A stretch of DNA of 37,968 nt from a virus. The stretch lies in the IMG/VR virus record IMGVR_UViG_3300005617_000387, positions 1-37,968 of that record. One strand, given 5' to 3'. Position numbers and translations under genes: made by a program. Shown one piece after another: positions 7,325 to 13,654 of the stretch; position 1 is the stretch's first letter; every line of letters starts with the position of its first letter. Under the pieces are notes generated by a model. It was not told the DNA's origin. It saw nothing but the letters and a program-made list of their open reading frames with translations, and did no database searches.

Positions 7325-7582
7325 TTACTCGCTGGCTGCTGGCGTGTCCGGGATGTGGAAGTCAATCAAGATTTCCTGCCCGATCTGGAACATATCCGCC
7401 ACGTCGCTTGGTTTGATGGTCATCTCAATGCTGCCCGTCGGGGTGGCTGCCCAGAACGCCTTGTTCTCTTCGCTGCCACTGGTGACCGGCATCATCTTGA
7501 CGGTTTTCCCGGTGTTGGTGTTTCCAGGATGGCCGTATTGACTGATCTGACTGACATAGAACTTCGCGCGAACGATAGCCAT
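7325..7582 (-). CDS. Conserved small phage protein, last gene of late operon (85 aa)
   Basis: The start is taken at the ATG with GAGGAGA 6 bases upstream (frame could extend to 7609 without a ribosome-binding site). The sequence AIVRAKFYVSQI, then TVKMMPV, EENKAFWAATPTGSIEMTI and a C-terminal LIDFHIPD follows a pattern I associate with a widespread but unnamed family of 80-90 residue phage proteins (beta-rich, ending in a YVDF-like strand). Function is unknown; its position after the putative lysis genes gives no clear role. Confidence 0.75.
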   Translation of the reverse strand: MAIVRAKFYVSQISQYGHPGNTNTGKTVKMMPVTSGSEENKAFWAATPTGSIEMTIKPSDVADMFQIGQEILIDFHIPDTPAASE

Positions 7583-7627
7583 AGGAATCTCCTCTGATTG
7601 GGCTGTCAATTTTTCCGTACAAATTAT

Positions 7628-7661
7628 GGCGGAAATCTTGATTCTGACCGGGGTTTCCGCC
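7628..7661 (-). other. Perfect 8-bp hairpin upstream of the 85-aa gene
   Basis: GGCGGAAA (7628-7635) and TTTCCGCC (7654-7661) with an 18-base loop, in the gap between the two last late genes. No U run follows on either strand, so it is more likely an mRNA-processing or attenuating structure than a terminator. Confidence 0.45.
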
Positions 7662-7679
7662 GAATCGGGTAGTACCTAG

Positions 7680-7844
7680 CTACAACCCCAGGAGGAGCAG
7701 CACGCCCAAAGCGATAAACCAAACGCCGATGAGCCAGTTAGCGACACTGAAAGCCCGCAGACGCGTAGCCCCGTGAACGATGAGGCCGAGCGCCAAAACC
7801 ACGAGACCGATCACGCCAATGGCTGGCCCTAGATGGATATTCAA
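7680..7844 (-). CDS. Small two-helix membrane protein, holin-like (54 aa)
   Basis: Short frame starting at TTG 7844 with the Shine-Dalgarno AGAGGAG 8 bases upstream, ending in TAG at 7680. The product has two hydrophobic segments, roughly residues 7-23 (GPAIGVIGLVVLALGLIV) and 36-54 (WLIGVWFIALGVLLLLG), joined by a short basic loop HGATRLRAF. Size, topology and its place at the end of the late operon next to secreted SH3 proteins fit a small holin or pinholin, but two-helix membrane proteins of this size have other roles too. The gene is below the usual length cut-off for automated calls. Confidence 0.65.
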   Translation of the reverse strand: MNIHLGPAIGVIGLVVLALGLIVHGATRLRAFSVANWLIGVWFIALGVLLLLGL

Positions 7845-7886
7845 GATGTTTTCTCCTCTAACTCGAATGCGAATTTTGCTGCTGAA

Positions 7887-8630
7887 TTACCCCTGTGGAC
7901 TCGCAGACGGCGGCACTAACGTCATATTCACCGCCGCGCTGGGGGTAGTTTGTACCTCCTGCAATAGCCTCAGCAGCATCGGCTTGAGCATGGCGTAGGC
8001 CGCGTCGTCTATCGTATTGGGCGACGCATCCACCAACTTTTGCCCCTCGCTCAGCAACCGCGCACCTCCATCGGAGATCAGTAAACGACCTTCCGGCGGC
8101 ACTGAAGCAAACGCCTGGCGAATGTAATCGCGCAGGTTGACTTCTTTGAGGCCGATGATGATGCACAAAAACACAATGACCACTATCAGCACGATTTCCG
8201 CCGGAGAGAACGCGGGCGACTCGGCGGCTGGCGGCTGCTCGATGTTCACGGTGACCGGCGGCTGCTCAACGGGCGCGGCGGTTGGCGGTATCGGCGAAAG
8301 CGTGACATTCGAGGCGCTGGCAATGTAGCCCTCAATGCCGTCCTGCATTTTGATGTGCAGCCAATCGGCCTGGGAGTTAGCGTCCACCTGCACCGGGTAA
8401 GTCCCCGCTTGCAGCACGCGCAGAGTCGCCTCGCCGGGGTTCATGTCAAAATCGGCGGTGGTATTGGCGTCCACGGTCAGCAGACCGGGCTGCCAGGCCG
8501 CGGCGACGATGATGGTTGGCGTGGCTGCCGGGGTCGCTTCCTGGGCCAGGGCCGGTGTAAGTGCGACCGATAACAGCAGAGCGAGGAAAATCACGAACAC
8601 GGTGAAACGGATGATGTGCAACTTTCGCAC
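7887..8630 (-). CDS. Secreted/membrane SH3-domain protein (247 aa)
   Basis: GTG start with AAAGGAG 7 bases upstream. Residues 1-29 are a typical signal peptide (basic start RKLHIIRF, hydrophobic core, cleavage after TPALA-Q). Then comes a Thr/Pro/Ala linker and a bacterial SH3-like domain around residues 60-115 (GTYPVQVDANSQADWLHIK, then GIEGYIASASNV). Next are a second Pro-rich linker, a transmembrane helix at about 145-163 (EIVLIVVIVFLCIIIGL), and a helical C-terminal domain of about 80 residues. It would be anchored in the envelope. No peptidoglycan hydrolase motif is visible. Together with the neighbouring SH3 protein it probably forms part of an envelope-targeting (lysis or adsorption) group. 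Confidence 0.75.
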   Translation of the reverse strand: MRKLHIIRFTVFVIFLALLLSVALTPALAQEATPAATPTIIVAAAWQPGLLTVDANTTADFDMNPGEATLRVLQAGTYPVQVDANSQADWLHIKMQDGIEGYIASASNVTLSPIPPTAAPVEQPPVTVNIEQPPAAESPAFSPAEIVLIVVIVFLCIIIGLKEVNLRDYIRQAFASVPPEGRLLISDGGARLLSEGQKLVDASPNTIDDAAYAMLKPMLLRLLQEVQTTPSAAVNMTLVPPSASPQG

Positions 8631-8649
8631 GGCATTGCTCCTTTGGGGG

Positions 8650-8961
8650 TCATCCCCCTGAATGTTGACTCTGAATCTGATTGACGACGTCTTCGAGGCG
8701 CTGCACTCTCGCCTCCAGTGGGTTGATGAAGTGAACCACGTCCGAGCGGAGCCAGAATGAGCGTGTCTCCTGGCGGAAATGAAACCAGCGTAGCGCCGCC
8801 GGATTGGCCGGGGCTTCCGTCAGGATGTTGAGCAGATCGAGCTGCGCGTCCTGGGGCGTCGTCAGCTTGGCGACGATGGTGCTGGCGACGCTCGGCTGCG
8901 CGCGCATGTTGGCGAAGTCGCCGGAGGCTTCTATCGTTACCGGTAGCCAATTATCGGTCAT
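8650..8961 (-). CDS. SH3-like domain protein (103 aa)
   Basis: ATGA overlap with the upstream gene, so translation is coupled. Residues about 10-80 follow the SH3_3 layout: GDFANMRAQPSVASTIVAKL corresponds to the usual 'xNVRxGPSTSSxVIGxL', later WFHFR and FWLRSDVVHF. The C-terminal helix EARVQRLEDVVNQIQ is a coiled coil. There is no signal peptide. SH3 domains of this type bind cell-wall peptides or partner proteins. It may pair with the membrane SH3 protein next to it. Confidence 0.75.
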   Translation of the reverse strand: MTDNWLPVTIEASGDFANMRAQPSVASTIVAKLTTPQDAQLDLLNILTEAPANPAALRWFHFRQETRSFWLRSDVVHFINPLEARVQRLEDVVNQIQSQHSGG

Positions 8962-9593
8962 GCTGGACTCCCGTTCGTGATGCTCTGCGCTGGCGATCCG
9001 GCGCTGCCAACGTTTACAGTGACCGGCGACACTGGCGCGGCAGCTTCAGCCGGTTTCGGAGCCAGCGCCGCCAGAGAGGTGCGAGTTTCGCCCAAAACAG
9101 TGACGACTGCCTCCAGTGCTTTGACCACCTCGGTATCGCGGTTGTTGAGCAGTGTCGCCAGTCCGACGATGGCCGTATCCACCTTGTTGAGTATGGTCTT
9201 GATCTCGGTGGCCGCGAGAGCGCTGGCGTTGATGTGGTCGGTCTGCTCGCGCTTCAGCTCGTCAATGACCTGCGCTCGCGAGTCATACTTGAGTGAAAAG
9301 TTGCCGATTCCGGTGGTCAGGGTGGCGACCCCGGTCGTCAGTGCCGTCATTTGTGTGGCAAGTTCTTTCTGCGCGGCGATGGCCTTCTCAACTACGTCTT
9401 CACTCTTGGACCAGCGCGCGTCGCTTTCCTGGAAACGAGCCATGACCCGGTCGCTCGTGGCGTGAGTAGACTTCAGTTCATCTACCAGCGCGGTAATGAG
9501 CGGCTGAACTGACCGTGCCAGCAGCAGCAGCGCAACGACCAGGACGCCGGTTGGCCCCCAATTCTGAATGAACGTTACCATCGCTTGATCCAT
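8958..9593 (-). CDS. Membrane-anchored coiled-coil protein (211 aa)
   Basis: ATG with AGGGAGA 5 bases upstream. One N-terminal membrane segment at about residues 12-35 (WGPTGVLVVALLLLARSV) is followed by a long helical/coiled-coil region to about residue 175 with repeated Thr/Ala/Leu heptads (TQMTALTTGVATLTTGIG). An Ala/Pro-rich tail follows. The topology is like Rz-type spanins or phage membrane-attached structural proteins, but no family is recognised. Its ribosome-binding site can pair with an upstream hairpin loop (see findings). Confidence 0.7.
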   Translation of the reverse strand: MDQAMVTFIQNWGPTGVLVVALLLLARSVQPLITALVDELKSTHATSDRVMARFQESDARWSKSEDVVEKAIAAQKELATQMTALTTGVATLTTGIGNFSLKYDSRAQVIDELKREQTDHINASALAATEIKTILNKVDTAIVGLATLLNNRDTEVVKALEAVVTVLGETRTSLAALAPKPAEAAAPVSPVTVNVGSAGSPAQSITNGSPA

Positions 9594-9668
9594 CTATTCT
9601 CCCTGGGAACCGTCGAGAGCAAGCCGCCAACAGTCCCAGGGTAGGGTAGCTGTTGACGGCCTGCTCGC
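9594..9668 (-). promoter_or_regulatory. Candidate translation-controlling pseudoknot upstream of the 211-aa gene
   Basis: In the - strand RNA, 9668-9650 pairs with 9633-9615 in a 19-position stem (two mismatches and one G-U). The loop 9641-9634 (CCCUGGGA) is perfectly complementary to 9608-9601 (UCCCAGGG), whose 3' end is part of the Shine-Dalgarno of the next gene. The two pairings together make an H-type pseudoknot that would cover the ribosome-binding site. Folded by eye only. Confidence 0.5.
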
Positions 9669-9699
9669 GGCGATCTACCTGATTTATCAGAGCGGACGC

Positions 9700-9861
9700 T
9701 TACTCTTTTTCTTCCGGCTCTGGTTCTGGCGCGGCTTCGCCCGTGTTCTGGTCAGCCGCTTCCTTATAAAGAGCGCCGATCCGCGCGCACACGTCCGATT
9801 CCTGCTGCTTCAACATTGCCAACCGCTCAAAGAGTGTGGCGAGCTGCTCTAGCTTGTCCAT
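9700..9861 (-). CDS. Small acidic helical protein (53 aa)
   Basis: ATG start with ACGGAGG 4 bases upstream. The sequence MDKLEQLATLFERLAMLKQQ begins with a leucine-rich amphipathic helix, then a second helix with one Cys, and ends in a tail rich in Glu and Pro (EAAPEPEPEEKE). It is too short for the usual cut-off, but start, spacing and composition support it. It is the first gene behind a promoter carrying a LexA-like box. The acidic tail recalls small phage anti-repressor or Rz1-like accessory proteins, though no family is recognised. Confidence 0.65.
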   Translation of the reverse strand: MDKLEQLATLFERLAMLKQQESDVCARIGALYKEAADQNTGEAAPEPEPEEKE

Positions 9862-9875
9862 TGAGCCTCCGTAAA

Positions 9876-9887
9876 GAACAAATGTTC
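9876..9887 (-). promoter_or_regulatory. LexA (SOS-box)-like site next to a late promoter
   Basis: GAACAAATGTTC fits the Gram-positive-type LexA consensus GAAC-RNRY-GTTC in every position. On the - strand it lies directly downstream of a possible promoter (-35 TTGTTT, 18-base spacer, -10 TACGAT) and 14 bases before the ATG of the 53-aa gene, i.e. where a repressor would block transcription. Confidence 0.55.
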
Positions 9888-9934
9888 GTCTATCGTATCA
9901 TAGATGCGGGTGTTTAAACAACTCAGCAATGCCC

Positions 9935-10105
9935 CTAGTGGGGCCGGACGTTCCACGTATAGCATTGTTCCGGCATGGTTTCCAGACACCACCCCCATTC
10001 ATGAGGGTGACGACGATGAGGCGGTTTCGGTGGTTTCGGCGGGCGGTGTGAAGACAGCCCCACGAGAAACGTCCCCAGAAGTAGAACCGTGATTATGTGC
10101 TTCAT
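9935..10105 (-). CDS. Small exported or membrane protein with Pro/His-rich segment (56 aa)
   Basis: The preferred start is the ATG with GGAGA 4 bases upstream at 10105. MKHIITVLLLGTFLVGLSS is a short signal peptide or membrane anchor, followed by a Pro/Lys/His-rich stretch (RPPKPPKPPHRRHPHEW) and two Cys near the end. The lay-out (short hydrophobic N-terminus, proline-rich periplasmic part) recalls Rz1-type spanin subunits, but no lipobox cysteine is present. It sits between the tail-fibre gene and the putative lysis genes. Confidence 0.6.
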   Translation of the reverse strand: MKHIITVLLLGTFLVGLSSHRPPKPPKPPHRRHPHEWGWCLETMPEQCYTWNVRPH

Positions 10106-10127
10106 ATCGTCTCCATAAATCCAGCCG

Positions 10128-12263
10128 TCAAGCCCGCAGAGTGACAACTATCCCATCAGCGCCTGCCGTTCCGCCGTTGCCACCCGTTCCAGCCGCGCCA
10201 CCCGTAGCGAAAATCGAACTCAGGCCGTTACCTGACAGGAAATGATACAACACGATCACTGCGCCCCCGCCCCCGCCCCCGCCATTCCCGCTTATGTCCA
10301 CATTGGTAAACCCATTGCCGCCGTCGCCACCCAGCGCCAAGATTGAGCCGTCATTATCAATTTCATGTGCTGCAATCCAAAGTACGCCTCCGCCAGCGCC
10401 ACCACCGCCACCGCGTCTGGAAGTAACCCCCGCCCCCGTTGCCGCCCCGCCGTTGCCGCCCCGCGCTCCGCAGTTCGGGCCGATTGGCGTATTTCGGAGT
10501 CCGTCCGCCGTTCCATGTTGAGCGCCGCCGAACCCCCCACCGCCCGCCCGCCATTCGAATGGCGCTTGGGCAGTAAAAAGGATTGTTGCAAGCGTCACAC
10601 CTTGCGCCCCGTTGGTGGCGGCGTTTGCAGTTGAACCGCCCCCTTGCCCCCCGTCTGTACCCGCTGGTAACGTCCCGCCCGCAGCATAGGCCGCCACGCC
10701 CGCCGCTCCACCCGCGCTAGGACTACCCCCGCCCGCTCCACCGTTGCCACCCGACACACTGATTTTGCCACCCTGAGCAATGCTGAGTTTGCCTCGAATG
10801 TAGATGCGATACCCAGACGGGTTTAGGTTGCCCGTCGCAGTGATCGTCAGGTTTTGGAAGTACATATCCCTTACGAGCGTGACCGCCTGGGATATAGTTG
10901 CGTCTCCGTCAGAGCCATCACCAAAGATGAAAGCGGGGTTGTCAGCCGGGAAACTAGCCATCAGGGACGAATATAGCGACTGAGATTCCGGCCAAGCCTT
11001 GAGGCGGTCTATAGAGCCATTGACGTTCACAACCTGGATATTTGAGACGCCGAACAACGAAGCGTCAAGCGCCGTGCCTCCTCGTGATGTCCAGACACCA
11101 GCGGCGGTTTTAGTCTGCCCCCAGGCGTCATTACCCCAATAACGATTGTAGACGCGCAGAGCGACAGTATCCCCTACCCCCGCCACGACACGAAGGGAGG
11201 TTGTCACTCCGGCAATAACTTTGTCTACATGGTAATCCCAGGCCGCCCCCGTATAGGTGATATACGCCGCCCAATAGTTCAGCGAGTCTTGATAACGGAA
11301 ATCAATTTCAAAGCGATCCCCCGCAATAGGGACAGCGGGGAGTGTGTAGGAAATCTCATAAAAAGCGCCGAAATCCGACTGAAATGGCGTGGCGGTAGCG
11401 GGGGATGGGATGTTAATCGAAGCGATGTCTGTCAGCCATTGCCCCGACAAGTTGATCACACGATAATTCCCTATGCCGCTATTCGCCACGACTGCCGTGT
11501 TAGGGTTGATAATGAGTGGGAATAAAACGTCGGTATTGAGAAAATCATCTATCCAATTTAGGACGCCGCCCTTTATTATCCACAACTGGCCGTCCATGCT
11601 GCGGGCAAACCCCAATGTTATCCCCGTGTTGGGGGTATGGCTGTCCCCGGTGGGATTGGCCGTTGAAACCCCATCCTGCGATGAGTAGATACTAGTCCCT
11701 AAGTTTAAAGCCCCTCTGAGCAACCCACTGATGCTACTCCCTGGAATTGTGCGCCAGTTCCCGTCTGCGATAAGCCCGGCATAGAATTGTGAGGCTGCGT
11801 TAGGATTGTCTAATAATAACGCTTGCCCCGGAAGAACCGGCGTCAACCCTACGGCGTAAGTCGTACCCCCCACATCCCCTTGAGAAGAATAAAGCTGCTC
11901 GGTTGTAATGCTTAGGAAATTGCTAGGGTCGTTAATCAGCACTTGACCAGGGCCGGGAGCCGACATTCGCAGCGCGTCAAGCGGGGCGGGTTGAGGGATT
12001 GTCCATTCGTCATTCGCCAGAATCACGGCAGGGATAGATTTTGCGCTGCGACAAATTGACGCTACCTGAGACTCCAGGTCGGCATTTTCCGGGGTTGTGT
12101 CAAGCAGCACATCAGCCGCCCCGGTGGGATAGGGCAGTTCGCCCGTCGCTGAGTATAACGTTACGCTTAAAACGACATTGCCCAACGCCCCCCGGAGAGT
12201 GGCTAAAAGTGTTGTGGGGTCTACCTCAGCAACCCCACCCACGACAAGATAATCATAGGCCAT
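10128..12263 (-). CDS. Receptor-binding tail protein with glycine-rich tip domain (711 aa)
   Basis: ATG overlaps the previous stop (TAATG). Residues 1-250 contain two related segments (around 105-150 and 145-200, sharing PGQ.L.. and LYSSQ/IYSSQ motifs). Residues about 285-405 look like a jelly-roll/lectin-like module (FYEISYTLPAVP, DRFEIDFRYQDS, TVALRVYNRYWG). Residues 505-700 are extremely Gly-rich with long runs (SGGNGGAGGG, GGGGGGGAVIVLY). This is the pattern of polyglycine-II sandwich tips seen in adhesins such as the Gp38 of T-even-like phages and other minor tail proteins. It probably forms the distal receptor-binding part of the tail and is one of two such genes in a row. Confidence 0.8.
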   Translation of the reverse strand: MAYDYLVVGGVAEVDPTTLLATLRGALGNVVLSVTLYSATGELPYPTGAADVLLDTTPENADLESQVASICRSAKSIPAVILANDEWTIPQPAPLDALRMSAPGPGQVLINDPSNFLSITTEQLYSSQGDVGGTTYAVGLTPVLPGQALLLDNPNAASQFYAGLIADGNWRTIPGSSISGLLRGALNLGTSIYSSQDGVSTANPTGDSHTPNTGITLGFARSMDGQLWIIKGGVLNWIDDFLNTDVLFPLIINPNTAVVANSGIGNYRVINLSGQWLTDIASINIPSPATATPFQSDFGAFYEISYTLPAVPIAGDRFEIDFRYQDSLNYWAAYITYTGAAWDYHVDKVIAGVTTSLRVVAGVGDTVALRVYNRYWGNDAWGQTKTAAGVWTSRGGTALDASLFGVSNIQVVNVNGSIDRLKAWPESQSLYSSLMASFPADNPAFIFGDGSDGDATISQAVTLVRDMYFQNLTITATGNLNPSGYRIYIRGKLSIAQGGKISVSGGNGGAGGGSPSAGGAAGVAAYAAGGTLPAGTDGGQGGGSTANAATNGAQGVTLATILFTAQAPFEWRAGGGGFGGAQHGTADGLRNTPIGPNCGARGGNGGAATGAGVTSRRGGGGGAGGGVLWIAAHEIDNDGSILALGGDGGNGFTNVDISGNGGGGGGGAVIVLYHFLSGNGLSSIFATGGAAGTGGNGGTAGADGIVVTLRA

Positions 12264-13645
12264 TAGTCAGTCTCCACACCCAGGCGCGAAACCTGTATGA
12301 TCTTGCCCGCCGCTGTATTGGTGATGACCAGCGCGGCGAACCCGAGTTCAGTCCCGGCGGCGGGGAGGTTGGCCGACAAACTCACCTCAGCGCTGTTATT
12401 GACGCTGAAATAAGCCACGCCGTTGGCGTCATCTACCCTAAGCCGCAATAGATAAACAGTACCGACCACCGCCGCAACCGTCGTGTCCACCGTCTGAGGG
12501 GTCACCCCGTCATAGACAACCCCCATCCAGTTCGTGTCCGGGAGGACAGACGAGTACCGAAAGGCAATCATCTGAACCGCCGGAACATCCACGTTCGTCG
12601 GGGTCGAGGCAAACAGCCCTATCCAGTAACGGGCGTTGGCGTTGCCGCCCGCCCCCAAAATGAGCTTGGCCCAAAAGACGGGATTCCACTGGCGGCGAAC
12701 GAGGTTAAACGTCGTGGAACGCCATCCGCCCGTGTTTCCGGCCACCGCGCCGCTCGTGGACTGGGTATAGGCCGAGTCCGTCTGATTCGCGTTTGCCAGC
12801 GTCCCAGACGTTGTACCCGCCGGAAGGCCCACCTCATTGAACACGATGTTATTGCCATGCACGAGCAGAGTTCGGCGCAGGTCATCCCGAACGGCAAACC
12901 GTGTAGGCAGCGGTTGAACCCAGTTTGTCCCGTCATAGGTGAGATGCAGCGGACGTTTTGGGTCATCCAGTCGAACGTCGGCTCCGCTTGCCAGTCGAAT
13001 GTTCCCGCCGCTCCGGTTGTGGCGGACGGTTATCACCCTGGCGATGCTGGTAGGAGCCAGTTCCAGGGTTGCCCCTTCCGTCCCGCCGTTGATCGTTTTC
13101 AGGTCGTCGGTGGCTGCCGCCCCCTCCGTGTCTATGGTATGACGGCTCCGAGTAATGGTGATGGCGTCGGAGGCAATGGTGAGCGCCCCGGCCACTCCGA
13201 GAGTTCGTATCCGCCGGGCCGGGGAAATGTCCGTCCACTGCGTCCCATCGTGGAACAGCCAGAGGCTTTTACTCGTGTCGTCTAACACGTAGTCTTTTTC
13301 CTCGGCCAGTTTGATATTCCCCGTCCCGTGTTTCACCACAACAAAGCGGGCGGAGTTATTGCATTTTATGATGAGCATCAGGCCGAACGAACCGCCTAAA
13401 ATCGTGTCAAGGTCGTCGGTTGCGGTCAGTCCCTCGGTGTCAATGAGATGGACAAACTTTGACCGGGTGACTACCCCGCCCACAATACCCAGGTTGCCCG
13501 CTGCCGCTGCCGCGAGGTTTGTAAATGGGGTTGACCCGGCAATGAGGTTCGTCAGGGCGGCGTCAAGCTGTCCCACCGGGGCGTTAAACGTGGCGGCGGT
13601 GTTCGGAGCGCCGGTAACAATGTCCGTGTGAAAATTTGCGGTCAT
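12263..13645 (-). CDS. Tail fibre/spike-like protein with duplicated module (460 aa)
   Basis: ATG with an AAGGGGG Shine-Dalgarno. The N-terminus (FHTDIVTGAPNTAATFNAP) is of the kind that attaches tail proteins. Two tandem copies of a roughly 75-residue beta-rich module follow, about residues 66-140 and 169-245. Each runs from LIDTEG/TIDTEG plus ATDDL through a core ending in LDD and then W-type endings (FHDGTQWTDI, TYDGTNWVQP). Residues about 265-460 form a separate lectin-like domain (ARYWIGLFAS, VYLLRLRVDDANGVAYFSV). The whole is typical of receptor-binding or baseplate-peripheral proteins. It directly precedes the Gly-rich tip protein. Confidence 0.8.
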   Translation of the reverse strand: MTANFHTDIVTGAPNTAATFNAPVGQLDAALTNLIAGSTPFTNLAAAAAGNLGIVGGVVTRSKFVHLIDTEGLTATDDLDTILGGSFGLMLIIKCNNSARFVVVKHGTGNIKLAEEKDYVLDDTSKSLWLFHDGTQWTDISPARRIRTLGVAGALTIASDAITITRSRHTIDTEGAAATDDLKTINGGTEGATLELAPTSIARVITVRHNRSGGNIRLASGADVRLDDPKRPLHLTYDGTNWVQPLPTRFAVRDDLRRTLLVHGNNIVFNEVGLPAGTTSGTLANANQTDSAYTQSTSGAVAGNTGGWRSTTFNLVRRQWNPVFWAKLILGAGGNANARYWIGLFASTPTNVDVPAVQMIAFRYSSVLPDTNWMGVVYDGVTPQTVDTTVAAVVGTVYLLRLRVDDANGVAYFSVNNSAEVSLSANLPAAGTELGFAALVITNTAAGKIIQVSRLGVETD

Positions 13646-13654
13646 AAGACCCCC

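Noticed and set aside
9935-10105. Rz1-type outer-membrane spanin
   Set aside because: The Pro-rich layout is similar, but there is no lipobox cysteine, and neighbouring proteins suggest a host without a classical outer membrane.
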